Assembly (NCBI GenBank): GCA_024516035.1
Contig: JAMCCL010000104.1
Span: 1 to 64,000 of the forward strand
Direction: 5' to 3'
Source: Bactericera cockerelli
Taxonomy: Eukaryota; Arthropoda; Insecta; Hemiptera; Triozidae
DNA: 64,000 bases
The translations under genes and the position numbers were made by a program. Below are positions 12,701-21,358 of this stretch, piece after piece (positions within the stretch are counted from its first letter, which is position 1; every line of letters begins with the position of its first letter). The notes below the pieces were generated by a model. The model ran no database searches and was not told the DNA's origin. It saw only the letters and a program-made list of their open reading frames with translations.

Positions 12701-15700
12701 AAGAACTGGAAGCAAGAATTTTTTACTTCCACTTTGGTTAACTTTGGAAGTGGAAATTTTTCCTCTTCCAAAAGAAAAATGACTTGCTTCTAGTTTGGTT
12801 CATTTTATTCCCGTTTGGTTAACTTTGGTTAGAAAGAAAAATATGGCACTAGTTTTAAGTATAAGTATTGCTTTATTTAGACTGTCAGCGCAAGACAGGT
12901 AGTCCCATCATATCAACAGGTTAACAAAGCACCTCTTCATTAGGTAGGTAGGATACTAGGTACATACGAGTATAAGTACCTTTTCATATTTTTCTTATTC
13001 AATATTATCGCCTTTTTTTTTCGCCTTTTTTATACTGCCCGATAAGGACTATTAAAGTCCCATTATTACAGCAGTAAGCCCAAGACATATTATTATGTGG
13101 TAAAAATCCCAAATGGGAGGATAACTTGTCATGTCCCGGCTGGGTTTCGAACCCACGACCTCTGGAACTTCTGGATTCACAGAGTGCCGCCTTTACCACT
13201 GAGCTACCGGGACAGACAATATTATGCATTGTTCGTTGAGTAGTTAATGCGCTACGATCAGTTTTAAAAACTAAATCTCAGAGACAAATGTTAAGATGGT
13301 GCACTGGTAGTTAAGTGGTTAACGCGCTAGTCTGGTAATCCAGGTAGCGTAGGGATTCGTTGGTTCGAATCCCACCCAGTGCATGAATTTTTCCTCATTA
13401 ATTTGAGTTTGTAACCACATAATAATAAGACTCGCAGGGCTAGGTGGTAGAAATGCTTTGAGCATTAACCTTGCCTGGTACCAGGCGAGATAATAATTGC
13501 AGATTGCAGGGTTGAAAACCCTGCAACCAGGTCAGATAATAATAATAGTCCATTTGTGTCACCTGCATGCAATGGCTAGCTAACTAACTCACTCGATCAC
13601 GGTGACTATTTTGTGTTATGAATACTTACAACAACTGCCAGATCCTTCTTGGCTTCTTCAAATTCACCCTGTTTAAACAGCACTATTGCTCTCTGATGAC
13701 GTGCCTGCAAAAGTAAATAAAAGTTGAATAGATTAATTATAAAATATTACGCGATTAGCTCAGAGCGCGCGATTAGCTCAGTGGTAAAGCACTCGCTTGC
13801 CATGCAGAAAGTCCTGGGTTCGATCCCCAGTGCCAACAAAAATTTGTATTCTTAATTTGGTTACAATTGTTTGTAAGGGATACCTTCCGGTGCGCTCGTG
13901 TTGACCCAGCACCTAAATGGGAAGTATTGTGTCACTTCTCGTGGGGAGGCATCAGAGGGGAGGCATACTACGGGATGGGCAGGCTACAACACAGACCACA
14001 AGCGTCTACAGTAGCTCATGTTTCATGGCTACAGAGTAAAAAAGGCTGTGAAACACTCCTCATTTTTTAAATTACTTCCGGATTTTTAATTTTAGATTCC
14101 TTTGGAAGTAATAAAAATGTTTTAATTGGTGCCATAATACAAACTATCTGTAGTGGCTATCATAATATTACATGTAGGCATGGCATTTTTATTTCTTCAT
14201 TTTACAATTATTATTTATATTTAGAATATGAACCAACCTCAGTAGCTTGATTGATAAGGTAGCGTACTTGTGACTGGAGGTCAGTGGTTCGAGTCCTAAG
14301 TTTGGTAAAGATTTAGCAAAGCAAGTTTGAGTAATTGTGATATCACATCGTGATTAACACAAATATATTACCAATTTGGAGTATAAGATAATGTGTGAGT
14401 TGCTAATAAATCTGAAATTAGTACTGAGCTTATAAAGCCTTCCCACTGGAGGTTTGTTACGCGATGTTATAAATTAAAAATCCAATTGTTATTTATAAAA
14501 GTTATCATATTTGTGTTAAATTGACCGGGACTTGAACCACCAACCTCCATATTACAAATTTGCCAGTGTTATTTAAAAAATATTGTTAAATAGTTTGTTG
14601 AATATTGGATTCTTTCCGTTAATAAAAGTGCCTTTGAGCACCATTACCAAAAAGTGCAAGTGACAGTTAGTTTTACTTTAATATCTACATTTTAAAATTT
14701 AAATTTTAAAATATAGATGCCCTAAACCTCAAATTTATTGAACAGTATTTTTTCCATATAGGAAAACAGACTGGAAACTACCTTGACATATCAAAATGTT
14801 AACAGCTTAATAACACAATACTGTTTTTTTTTCTTTTTCTTTTAAAAACTAATTAAAAAGTAGGGAATGAAACTTACACTCTTGAAGTCTGGCTTCAACT
14901 GAAGAACTTTATCAAAATCTATGAGAGCAAATTTGGCTTTCCCCAACGCCAAATACACTGTCCCTCTTTTGAAATAGGTGAGGTAATTTTCTGGATCCCC
15001 CTCTACAGCAGCATGATAGTGAGATAAAGCATCCTGAAGCATGCCCCGTGATAGAAAGTCTTTACCTAGTTCCAAATGTTTCTCAACATCATCAGCTTTT
15101 GAGCTTGCAACACCTGGAAGAAAATAAGTGAGCATGAGTAATTGAGTTTGAGGAGAATTCTTTGTTGTTGTTGTTGTAGTGACAATAGAAATTTATAGAT
15201 CTCATTAATCTTAAGTTTCACCAAGATTCCACAAGCTATTAGATTAACAAACATTTCCAGGCAAATTTAGTTAATAATAATAATAAATGCCCGCAGCACG
15301 GGTGTATATTTACGAGCCTAGCTCTATTTACAAACAGAAAACAAATAACATGAATATATCACATAAAAAAGGTTCAAAAACAATCATATCACAGTTACAT
15401 AAAAAAAAATCAAGTGAAGTTAAAAAAAAAAAAAAATCAAGTGAAGTTAAAACCAGCACTGACATTTGCTGCCCTCATCATCCTATTTAATGGAGCATTG
15501 TACATGTAGTTTGTGGCACATGTTGCAACGTGAAATGTGTTGCTCCTCCTAAGTCTCCTGTGGCAGCCTAATGTAACAGAGGCAAGCAGCTCGGGACAAT
15601 CCACGGAACCCATTACAAGATGATGCAGGAACCTATCATCAGCACGGATGCGGCGCTCCTTAAGCCCTTCAACATTAACCTGGCACAGTGGAAAACGGAA

Positions 15701-18352
15701 CTTGAAATACCAGAGAAATCTCTTCTGTACTCTTCCCAGCATATGGTCGTATATATGGTAGTGAGGTGACCATATAGGGCATGCGTATTCTAAAAGAGAA
15801 CGGACAAGAGATACATACAGAAGTCTGAATGAGTGGGAGGAGAGACCTACAGAATTTCGGAAGACATATCCTAACAACCGGTGTGAGCGCATGCAAAGAT
15901 TTGAAATGTGCGATGAAAAAGAAAGCTTGCTATCAAAAAGAACACCCAGGTCTTTGATGAGGTCGACGTGATTGAGCGGCTGGGAATTGATGTGATACTG
16001 ATATTGCACAACCTCTTTACGTCTAGAAAAATAAATGAAAGCGCATTTGTGAAGAGTTAGTTGCAAGCCATTGAAATTTAACCAACGAAAAAAATTATCT
16101 AAATCCTGCTGTAATAAAGCGCAGTCCCTAATGTTTGAGATTGATCTGTACAACTTGACGTCGTCAGCATACATTTGAAACGAAGAATTGCAGATAGCAT
16201 CAGGAAGATCATTGAAGAAAAGGCTGAAGAGAAGAGGACCAGAGTGGCTACCCTGACCCACTCCAGAAGTGACATCAATTGACGAAGACAAGAAATTACC
16301 AATCCTGACGCACTGCGTACAACCACTGAGAGCACTGGCCAACCAAACCAAGAAACCCTCACCGATGCCATATGATCTCAATTTGGCTATAAGAAAACTG
16401 GTATTGACCCTATCAAATGCCTTAGCAACATCAGTGTAAACCGAATGAACATCGTTTCCAGCCTGAAAAGAAGAAAGAATGTCTTGCTGATAACATAGCA
16501 AATTGGTCGTGGTGGACCTTTTAGCTGTAAAACCATGTTGCTGATTAGAAACGAAATGTCGGCATGCAAAAGAAAGTTTGGAAGAAACAAGCTTATCTAA
16601 AACCTTCGGGATAGCAGACTGAATACAAACACCCCTATAGTTAGAAATATTGGATCTATCACCAGACTTATGAATCGGATATACAAAACTAGATTTCCAA
16701 GAAGAAGGGAATTTTCCATATGATAGAGATTTGTTGAAGAGAATGGACAATGGAGTGGCTAAACATGAGGCACATTTTTTCAGAACATACGGAGGAACAT
16801 TGTCTGGACCTGAAGAAAATTTAGAAGGTAAGGCAGACAAAGCCTTAAAAACCTCAGTGGAAGAAAAAGAACAACCATTGAAATCTAAACAGTCCAGCAA
16901 TGAATAATCCGGGATCTGAGCATCTGATGTTATGTAAGCACTAGAAAATGATTTAGCAAACAAGTTTGCAGACTCCTGTCCACTACAACTAGTTTCGTTG
17001 TCCAGAAACATATTTTTTGGGAAGCTGTCAGTTTTTTGGGTCATGTTGGCAAATTTCCAGAAGAACCGGGGGTTGGATTTAAGACTTCTGTCCGATTTCT
17101 CCATGTACTCCTTGTAGCACTTCGTGTTCAGAAAACAGCACCACTAATATAGTTGGCTTGTCCTGAACCACACATGTGCAATCAACCAAAATAATAAAAT
17201 GCCATTCTTTATAAATTATTAAAACCTTGAGGAAACTGCAAGTTATCTTGGCCTGTTAGGGTGGCTGGCCTGTATTCTATTATAGTTATCTAGCAAGGTC
17301 TTCTCCCTGTTTAATTTCTCCCAAATAGACTCATTACCCATTTTTTTTTATAAACATTTTTTCTTCTCTAGGAAATTAATTTTTTTGTTCACTTAAGTGA
17401 TATTAAGGGCAAAATTAATACACATTTAGTAACACCACTAATATGCTACGTCTTGGATTGCATACTGTCTTAGATGGGGAAAACCAATGCTAAGAAATGA
17501 ATTTTTTTTTCAATATGTTCATTTTTGACATCCAAGTATTATGATATTTTATAATTTTATACATATTATTTTACTATGGATTATATTACATATTTAAAAC
17601 CTTTGTGGTGCTAAGTCTAGATTTTGTGTAACATATTTGATGGAGAAAACTGATGCTAAGTCGTGACTTAAGATCTTGATTTTGTCTATTAATTTCACCC
17701 TTAGTCTAGGAATAAAGGAATTATCTTTTCTACTTTGAAGTAGAAAATAGTTTTTATGTCTTAAAACTGTTGCATCAGCTTTTCTCTCAGAAAATCTTGA
17801 ATCATTTGATTAAGTGAATAATAAATAAATGACACTACAGTTGTTTTGCCCTTGGGCTGTGGAGTGAATCCAGATGAGAAAACTTGGGACCTATAGCCTG
17901 GGTATCTAGTTCATAACTTGTACCCTCACTTAATTCTACTTCATCATCAAATTTGTGAAATTTCATCAACTTTTTCTACCCTAGATCCAGATTTGTCTCT
18001 AGATCTATCAGTGATAATTTCAAATACACATTAATTGATTTTTCATACCAGTTTTCAATCATTGCCTAGATGGGAATCTTTATTAACTTATACCTACCTA
18101 TAAGCAGAGCAGTTAAAAAAAAAAAAAATATGGAACCATAAACTAGTTCACATATTTTAACTAGCTTTAACTGTGTCTCATTAGAAGCGCAGAAAGTTCA
18201 AGAGACTTAGATAAGTCATCATTTCCTTATCAGTCGTTATCATTCTTATCAAACTGATAACAGATCATCTTACCTGAGATCACTGTGTCTATGGCAAACA
18301 GAACCATCCATGTTGAGCAAATTTTAACTGGTGACTGCCAATTATCGATCAT
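562..18352 (-). CDS. DNAJC3: DNAJC3 (P58IPK)-like ER co-chaperone, exons 1-7 of a longer gene (gene-level entry)
   Basis: Seven coding exons read on the minus strand: 18274-18352, 14878-15113, 13630-13704, 12334-12483, 10414-10595, 1406-1556 and 562-754. Joined they give about 355 codons without a stop, and all junctions are GT-AG with matching phase. The family is an ER-lumenal TPR protein that binds unfolded clients and works with BiP through a C-terminal J domain in the unfolded-protein response. Visible support: a hydrophobic N-terminal segment, tandem TPR helices, the conserved NCPW start of a TPR block, and the order of TPR units as in animal DNAJC3. The human protein is about 504 residues, so the missing part, including the J domain, should lie left of position 562. 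Introns carry SINEs, a LINE and a 7.7 kb donor array. Identification is from remembered family similarity and is strong. Confidence 0.93.
789..1068 (-). pseudogene. Partial tandem copy of DNAJC3 exon 6 with its donor
   Basis: A ~280-bp direct repeat of 1239-1519. It keeps the 3' two thirds of exon 6 (955-1068, from KECFPHYK to CVRHAKS) and the GTGAGTAG donor but lacks the exon start and acceptor. Within the coding part only two substitutions are evident and both are synonymous (GTC/GTT, GCG/GCC), suggesting a young copy. Confidence 0.88.
1406..1556 (-). CDS. DNAJC3: DNAJC3 exon 6: TPR region
   Basis: One base plus 50 codons encoding EIRECLKLDPEHKECFPHYK, then KVKKVDKLLVHIEEAI and RDQDWADCVRHAKS. 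Acceptor TTTTCCAG|GGAAAT completes the AGG codon begun in exon 5; donor AAGTCG|GTGAGT is phase 0. A partial copy of this exon with the same donor lies about 450 bp downstream. Confidence 0.93.
1751..1921 (+). pseudogene. C-terminal fragment of a retroelement polyprotein
   Basis: An open stretch to a TAA encodes PLDENLNKAYVEKRRKYEDL and later STVQVVPFIISIQYKWLG. The pattern KRRKYEDL...VQVVP.II resembles the C-terminal endonuclease-like end of some non-LTR retrotransposon proteins. It has no start and no other domain, so it is a relic. Family assignment is from memory and tentative. Confidence 0.5.
2302..2470 (+). repeat. tRNA-derived SINE family A
   Basis: Head TGTCCCGGCAGCTCAGTGG with a B-box-like GAGTTCGAAACCC, then the family tail with CCCATTTGGGATTTTTACC. 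Other family A copies are listed separately; the tRNA head is followed by a conserved non-tRNA body, so this is not a tRNA gene. Confidence 0.85.
2725..10490 (-). repeat. Tandem array of DNAJC3 exon 5 3' end plus splice donor, ~108 copies
   Basis: Period is 70 bp (first two units start 70 bp apart at 2725 and 2795) with an alternative 80-bp form that retains GTGCAGCTTA, the sequence present in the real exon. Each unit on the minus strand holds GACCACACxATC, CTACCTGAAGCTGAG, CGGGTGGCTCATGTGG, AGGACTCTCTGAG and the donor GTAAGC, then CCTA joining to the next unit. The edge nearest exon 5 is continuous with the exon; the far edge (2725) passes into unique intron. About 7.77 kb at ~71 bp gives roughly 108 units. 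A 149-bp higher-order unit occurs three times at about 10050-10400. Units at 8.3-9.7 kb carry many one-base gaps. Confidence 0.97.
10414..10595 (-). CDS. DNAJC3: DNAJC3 exon 5: TPR region, parent of the 7.7 kb array
   Basis: 60 codons plus two bases, beginning NCPWSSEFRELRSNCHEM and ending with TPR residues YLKLSKLHYRVAHVEDSL. Acceptor ATTCGCAG|AACTG, donor CTCTGAG|GTAAGC. The last ~50 bp and the donor are the template for the tandem array that starts at the exon edge and fills the downstream intron. Only this donor gives an open frame: reading past it meets TAA at once (CTG AGG TAA). Confidence 0.93.
10609..10870 (-). repeat. tRNA-derived SINE family E tail half, minus orientation
   Basis: Contains the family E body: antisense of CACGGACACGGAATTATT end, the GGACATGAAAGGAGCC segment and GTGGGTAGCTGGTACGATTC. 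It lies head to head with the plus-strand copy at 10938, forming an inverted pair in the DNAJC3 intron. Confidence 0.85.
10938..11165 (+). repeat. tRNA-derived SINE family E
   Basis: Head GCCAGCCTTCGTGGCGTGAC, B-box-like GAGTTCGATTCGCGG, then GGGGCAGACTTTTCGA and the shared body GTGGGTAGCTGGTACGATTC. Truncated before the family tail. Confidence 0.85.
11317..11520 (+). repeat. tRNA-derived SINE family D
   Basis: tRNA-like head with GTTAAGACACTATTCTGG and GGTTCGAGTCCCACC, then the family body AATAATAAGACTCTGAGGG and GCTTTAAGCATTAACCTCG, ending in a TTATTA tail. Confidence 0.85.
11665..11800 (-). repeat. tRNA-derived SINE family B
   Basis: Antisense copy with the family end TTAATCACTTTCGCGATA, the body ACTCAAATTTGCTTTAC and the tRNA-like head ending CTACTGAGGTCGGT. 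Confidence 0.8.
11821..12107 (+). repeat. tRNA-derived SINE family C
   Basis: Head GCGATTAGCTCAGTGGTTAA with B box GGGTTCGATCCCC, body AAGGGATACCTTCCGGTACG, CTCGCCCATTAGAGGGGAGG and end GGCTGTGAAACACTC. Full-length reference copy for the family in this window. Confidence 0.88.
12334..12483 (-). CDS. DNAJC3: DNAJC3 exon 4: TPR region
   Basis: Exactly 50 codons from ADGSDDPFTT to AIRHLDFLIE. The acceptor chosen is ATTATAG|GCAGATG; the AG four bases downstream would put a stop in the frame, so the upstream AG is required. Donor ATTGAG|GTAAAA is phase 0. Confidence 0.9.
12565..12846. mobile_element. MITE-like element with ~16-bp terminal inverted repeats
   Basis: Left end TATTTTTCTTTCTAAC and right end GTTAGAAAGAAAAATA are perfect reverse complements, enclosing ~280 bp with internal TGGAAGTGGAAATTTTTCC symmetry. 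A related internal segment is seen at 57100-57190. No coding potential. Confidence 0.6.
13006..13217 (-). repeat. tRNA-derived SINE family A, near full length
   Basis: Antisense copy ending in the head GAGCTACCGGGACAGAC, with TGGGTTTCGAACCCACGACC as the B box region and AATATTATCGCC at the tail. Confidence 0.88.
13299..13490 (+). repeat. tRNA-derived SINE family D
   Basis: Head GTGCACTGGTAGTTAAGTGG, B box GGTTCGAATCCCACC, body AATAATAAGACTCGCAGGG and GCTTTGAGCATTAACCTTG. Confidence 0.87.
13630..13704 (-). CDS. DNAJC3: DNAJC3 exon 3: short TPR exon
   Basis: A 75-bp exon of 25 codons encoding ARHQRAIVLFKQGEFEEAKK and then DLAVV, a TPR helix pair. Acceptor TTTGCAG|GCACG, donor GTTGTT|GTAAGT, both phase 0. 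Confidence 0.9.
13766..14062 (+). repeat. tRNA-derived SINE family C
   Basis: Head GCGATTAGCTCAGTGGTAAA preceded by a partial second head (GCGATTAGCTCAGAGC at 13751), B box GGGTTCGATCCCC and the full family body to GGCTGTGAAACACTCC. Confidence 0.87.
14237..14568. repeat. Two SINE family B pieces, opposite orientation
   Basis: A plus-strand copy at about 14237-14365 (ACCTCAGTAGCTTGATTGAT, GTGGTTCGAGTCC) and a minus fragment at about 14500-14568 (GGGACTTGAACCACCAACC). They are separated by unique-looking sequence and could pair in RNA. Confidence 0.7.
14878..15113 (-). CDS. DNAJC3: DNAJC3 exon 2: first TPR units
   Basis: Acceptor TTCCAG|GTGTTG and donor AGAGT|GTAAGT. The exon encodes DVEKHLELGKDFLSRG, then a TPR with DALSHYHAAVEGDP and YFKRGTVYLALGKAKFAL, ending LQLKPDFKS. 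These are the hallmark first two TPRs of the P58IPK family. Phase 0 at its 3' end fits exon 3. Confidence 0.93.
15437..17104 (-). pseudogene. 5'-truncated non-LTR retrotransposon, jockey-like reverse transcriptase
   Basis: A 555-codon open frame holding a reverse transcriptase: catalytic DVAKAFD near residue 225, GVGQGSHSGPLLFSLFFNDL, and the active-site box MYADDVKLY near residue 315, followed by thumb-region SFSSHISNL and the C-terminal RRSNTFHV. The N-terminal residues look like the linker between endonuclease and RT, and no endonuclease domain is present, so the element is 5' truncated. It sits in DNAJC3 intron 1 in the same orientation. The frame is intact, which implies a fairly young insertion. 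The 3' flank contains two copies of a TCAAGTGAAGTTAAAA block. Confidence 0.93.
17406..17704. mobile_element. Diverged Harbinger-type MITE
   Basis: Ends GGGCAAAATTAATACAC and TCTATTAATTTCACCCTTA resemble the GGGCGGAATTAATAGAC ends of the better copies at 32388 and 56438. Internal similarity includes GTGACTTAAG and TTTTCCC-like pieces. Older than the other copies. Confidence 0.5.
17705..18273. other. No feature recognised
   Basis: AT-rich part of DNAJC3 intron 1. I see no coding frame and no recognisable repeat apart from an A-run at about 18115-18128. Confidence 0.6.
18274..18352 (-). CDS. DNAJC3: DNAJC3 exon 1: start codon and signal sequence
   Basis: Encodes 26 codons plus one base, starting MIDNWQSPVK and containing the hydrophobic stretch TWMVLFAIDTVISG, a plausible ER signal peptide. 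The donor is TCAG|GTAAGA. The one-base overhang joins exon 2 to give GVASSKADD, the expected start of the mature TPR region. No in-frame upstream ATG was preferred because this one directly precedes the hydrophobic segment. Confidence 0.85.
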
Positions 18353-18666
18353 TTTGACTCCAGGACAGTCCTTTCTTTCTTGAGACTCATAAAATACTGA
18401 GAGATGTTGCTTTATGTTCTAGAAAAACGAATAAAAGCTCAGAAAATGTAGAGATAAAATGAAGTGATATCTTTTGAGGTTCTGATAATTTGAAGTAAAC
18501 ACTTTTCTTGTTGTTGCAAGTCAGATTTGCCGTGGAGACTTCTGATTGGTCTATTTGAAAATTTTGAATTGATATCGATGTTTCATCTTGGAATAATCGA
18601 TTTTTTTTAGGTATGCACATTGCATAACTATTATCATCTGAGAGGCGTTTTATATAATTAAAATAG

Positions 18667-18815
18667 ACCGACCTCGGTGGCTAGATCGATAAGGCGGCGG
18701 ACTTGTAATCTGGAGGTCGGTGGTTCAAGTCCCGGTTTCAGCGTAGATTTAGTAGAGCGAGTTTGAGGGAAGTAACAGTTATATTTTATGACATAACATT
18801 TAAACATGACATTAT
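18667..18815 (+). repeat. tRNA-derived SINE family B
   Basis: Head GACCGACCTCGGTGGCTAGA, B box GGTTCAAGTCCCGG, then CAGCGTAGATTTAGTAGAGC. Located upstream of the DNAJC3 start codon, between DNAJC3 and WDR54. Confidence 0.85.
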
Positions 18816-19139
18816 GAGTTAAAATAAAAGGCTCGCACCGAGAGGTCCGGGGCGCTCGCGTGAAAATTCAACAATTATTATTATTTTGAGTTTTAAAACG
18901 ATGGACAAAATTTTAACCATTGTATTTTTGATAAAAATAATACATAATTTCTACTATAGGTACACCGTACACCACATTAAATTCTTATGTTTGAGCCTCA
19001 CACCAGTAATCTTTCCTCACTCTCATAGATTATAATCTGCAAATCTCCCTTTCAACTGCTAGCTCAATACAGTCATGCTGAATGTTTTGAAGTCTGTAGA
19101 TTGTAGAATCACGCTAACTCAAAATTCAAGGGACAGAAG

Positions 19140-19395
19140 CGTCGTTTCGAGTTAACGAGAGTTTCGAGTTGACGAGAGTTTCGATTTAAAGAGAGTTTCG
19201 AGTTGACGTGAGTTTCGATTTAAAGAGAGTTTCGAGTTGACGTGAGTTTCGATTTAAAGAGAGTTTCGAGTTGACGTGAGTTTCGATTTAAAGAGAGTTT
19301 CGAGTTGACGTGAGTTTCGATTTAAAGAGAGTTTCGAGTTGACGTGAGTTTCGATTTAACGAGAGTTTCGAGTTGACGTGAGTTTCGATTTAATA
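19140..19395. repeat. 34-bp tandem repeat
   Basis: Alternating 17-bp half units GTTTCGAGTTGACGTGA and GTTTCGATTTAAAGAGA form a 34-bp period repeated about seven times, in the DNAJC3-WDR54 intergenic region. Confidence 0.93.
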
Positions 19396-19985
19396 TTTTG
19401 AATGTTCTTATAAACCTAGAGTTGGTATTTTTTGTACAAAAACCTACACACACAACAAAAAAATAGGGCTAAACTCATGTTTTTAAAGAGTTTCTAAATG
19501 AATAAATAAATAAATGTTCATTTTAACTTTATCTTGTTTCAAATCTCAAATCAGGAGTTGAAACCAAATAGATTGTCGATATTTGATCGCAACTTGACGT
19601 TTGAAAGGAAGATTTTGGGATTTTGAGAGTAAAGGGCTTTCCGGAATGAGGCATTTATTTTTATACACTCGTACAATAGACAACTAGATAGGTACAAAAA
19701 AATGGTGTACCATAAAACACGTAAGTATCGTTGTATACAATAGTATAGTATCAATTTATAATCGGTACACTAGGATTGCCAGATAGGTACCTAATATCGA
19801 GAAAAAGGAAAAAAACAGGAAGATAAAATAAATATTTTATTGTTTATTTAATATTTTGAATCTTATAAACCTAAAGTTGGTATTATTTGTACAAAAACCT
19901 ACAAAAAAAAAAAAATAGGGCTAAACTTATGTTCATTTTAACTTTATCTTGTTTCAAATCTCAAATCAGGACGTTGAAACCAAAT
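19393..19985. repeat. Direct duplication of ~150 bp
   Basis: 19393-19565 and 19847-19982 share AATATTTTGAAT, CTAGAGTTGGTATT/CTAAAGTTGGTATT, AAAAATAGGGCTAAACT and TTTCAAATCTCAAATCAGGA, separated by about 280 bp of sequence without a recognised feature. Confidence 0.8.
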
Positions 19986-20120
19986 AGAATCAATGGACAT
20001 GAAAGGAGCCTTGACATTTGATGTGGGCGTCCATATAATCCTCTCACCACCGTGACATACACATACACCTATTCACGGTGGTGACCTATCTCAAGGACAC
20101 GGAATTATAATCCTGTTTCA
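19985..20120 (+). repeat. SINE family E tail fragment
   Basis: Starts ATCAATGGACATGAAAGGAG and ends CAAGGACACGGAATTATAAT, the 3' part of family E. Confidence 0.8.
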
Positions 20121-20136
20121 TAATCCGGCCCTAAAT

Positions 20137-21260
20137 TTTGAAGCAGTGCACCAGGTTGGTGTGGGTACTAGGGTCTAGGGTCCAGGGTATAGGCCCAGGG
20201 TCGTCGTTGTGGCCACCTACCAAGTCTTGAAGCAGTGCACCAGGTTGGTGTGGGTACTAGGGTCTAGGGTCCAGAGTCTAGGGTCCAGGCTCCTCGTTGT
20301 GACCACCTACTAAGTCTTGAAGCAGTGCACCAGGTTGGTGTGGGTACTAGGGTCTAGGGTCCAGGGTATAGGCCCAGGCTCCTCGTTGTGGCCACCTACT
20401 AAGTCTTGAAGCAATGCACCAGGTTGGTGTGGGTACTAGGGTCTAGGGTCTAGGGTCCAGGGTCCTCGTTGTGGCCACCTACTAAGTCTTGAAGCAGTGC
20501 ACCAGGTTGGTGTGGGTACTAGAGGGTCTAGGGTCCAGGATATAGGGTCTAGGGTCCAGGGTAAGTATAGGCCCAGGGTCCTAGTTGTGGCCACCTACTA
20601 AGTCTTGAAGCAGTGCACCAGGTTGGTGTGGGTACTATAGGGTCTAGGGTCCAGGGTATAGGCCCAGGGTCTTCGTTGGGGCCACCTACTAAGTCTTGAA
20701 GCAGTGCACCAGGTTGGTGTGGGTACTAGGGTCTAGGGTCCAGGGCCCAGGGTCCTCGTTGTGACCACCTACTAAGTCTTGAAGCAGTGCACCAGGTTGG
20801 TGTGGGTACTATAGGGTCTAGGGTCCAGGGTATAGTTACCATACGTTTATTTATTTATTTTCTTTATAAAGAAACATTTTATACAAAGGTACTTCTCCTA
20901 AGCTTTGAAGAGCTTCTAAGAGAGGGTCCTAGGTCCAGGGTCCTCGTTGTGGCCACCTACTAAGTCTTGAAGCAGTGCACCAGGTTGGTGTGGGTACTAG
21001 GGTCTAGGGTCCAGGGTATAGGCCCAGGGTCCTCGTTGTGGCCACCTACTAAGTCTTGAAGCAGTGCACCAGGTTGGTGTGGGTACTAGGGTCTAGGGTC
21101 CAGGGTATAGGCCCAGGGTCCTCGTTGTGGCCACCTACTAAGTCTTGAAGCAGTGCACCAGGTTGGTGTGGGTACTAGGGTCTAGGGTCCAGGGTATAGG
21201 CCCAGGGTCCTCGTTGTGGCCACCTACTAAGTCTTGAAGCAGTGCACCAGGTTGGTGTCG
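20137..21260 (-). repeat. Tandem array of the WDR54 coding end and 3' UTR, ~12 copies of ~89 bp
   Basis: Each unit has CTTGAAGCAGTGCACCAGG, antisense of the last codons (TNLVHCFK) and the stop of WDR54, followed by GGGTCTAGGGTCCAGGGT variants. Starts of CTTGAAGCAGTG lie near 20226, 20317, 20406, 20488, 20608, 20696, 20779, 20968, 21055, 21144 and the gene's own at 21233. About 90 bp at 20836-20930 is a foreign insert also present at 62110-62182. Confidence 0.95.
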
Positions 21261-21358
21261 TAGGCAGAGACACAGAAAGCGGTGCCGGCGTGGTTGAGGA
21301 ATCTGCCCCCCACCAACATCTGGTCCTTCATCTGAGAGCTGCTCACCAGGTTGATCTC
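21227..21358 (-). CDS. WDR54: WDR54 exon 5 with stop codon
   Basis: Acceptor CTCTTCCAG|GAGATC. Encodes EINLVSSSQMKDQMLVGGRF, LNHAGTAFCVSAYDTNLVHC and FKT, then TAG at 21227-21229. FCVSAYD matches the family's terminal FAVTGYD segment. The 3' UTR runs into the 89-bp array. Confidence 0.92.
   Translation of the reverse strand, partial: EINLVSSSQMKDQMLVGGRFLNHAGTAFCVSAYDTNLVHCFKT

Noticed and set aside
20160..21220. Telomere-like TAGGG-rich DNA
   Set aside because: The TAGGGTC motifs are part of an 89-bp unit that includes the WDR54 stop codon, not a simple TTAGG array.
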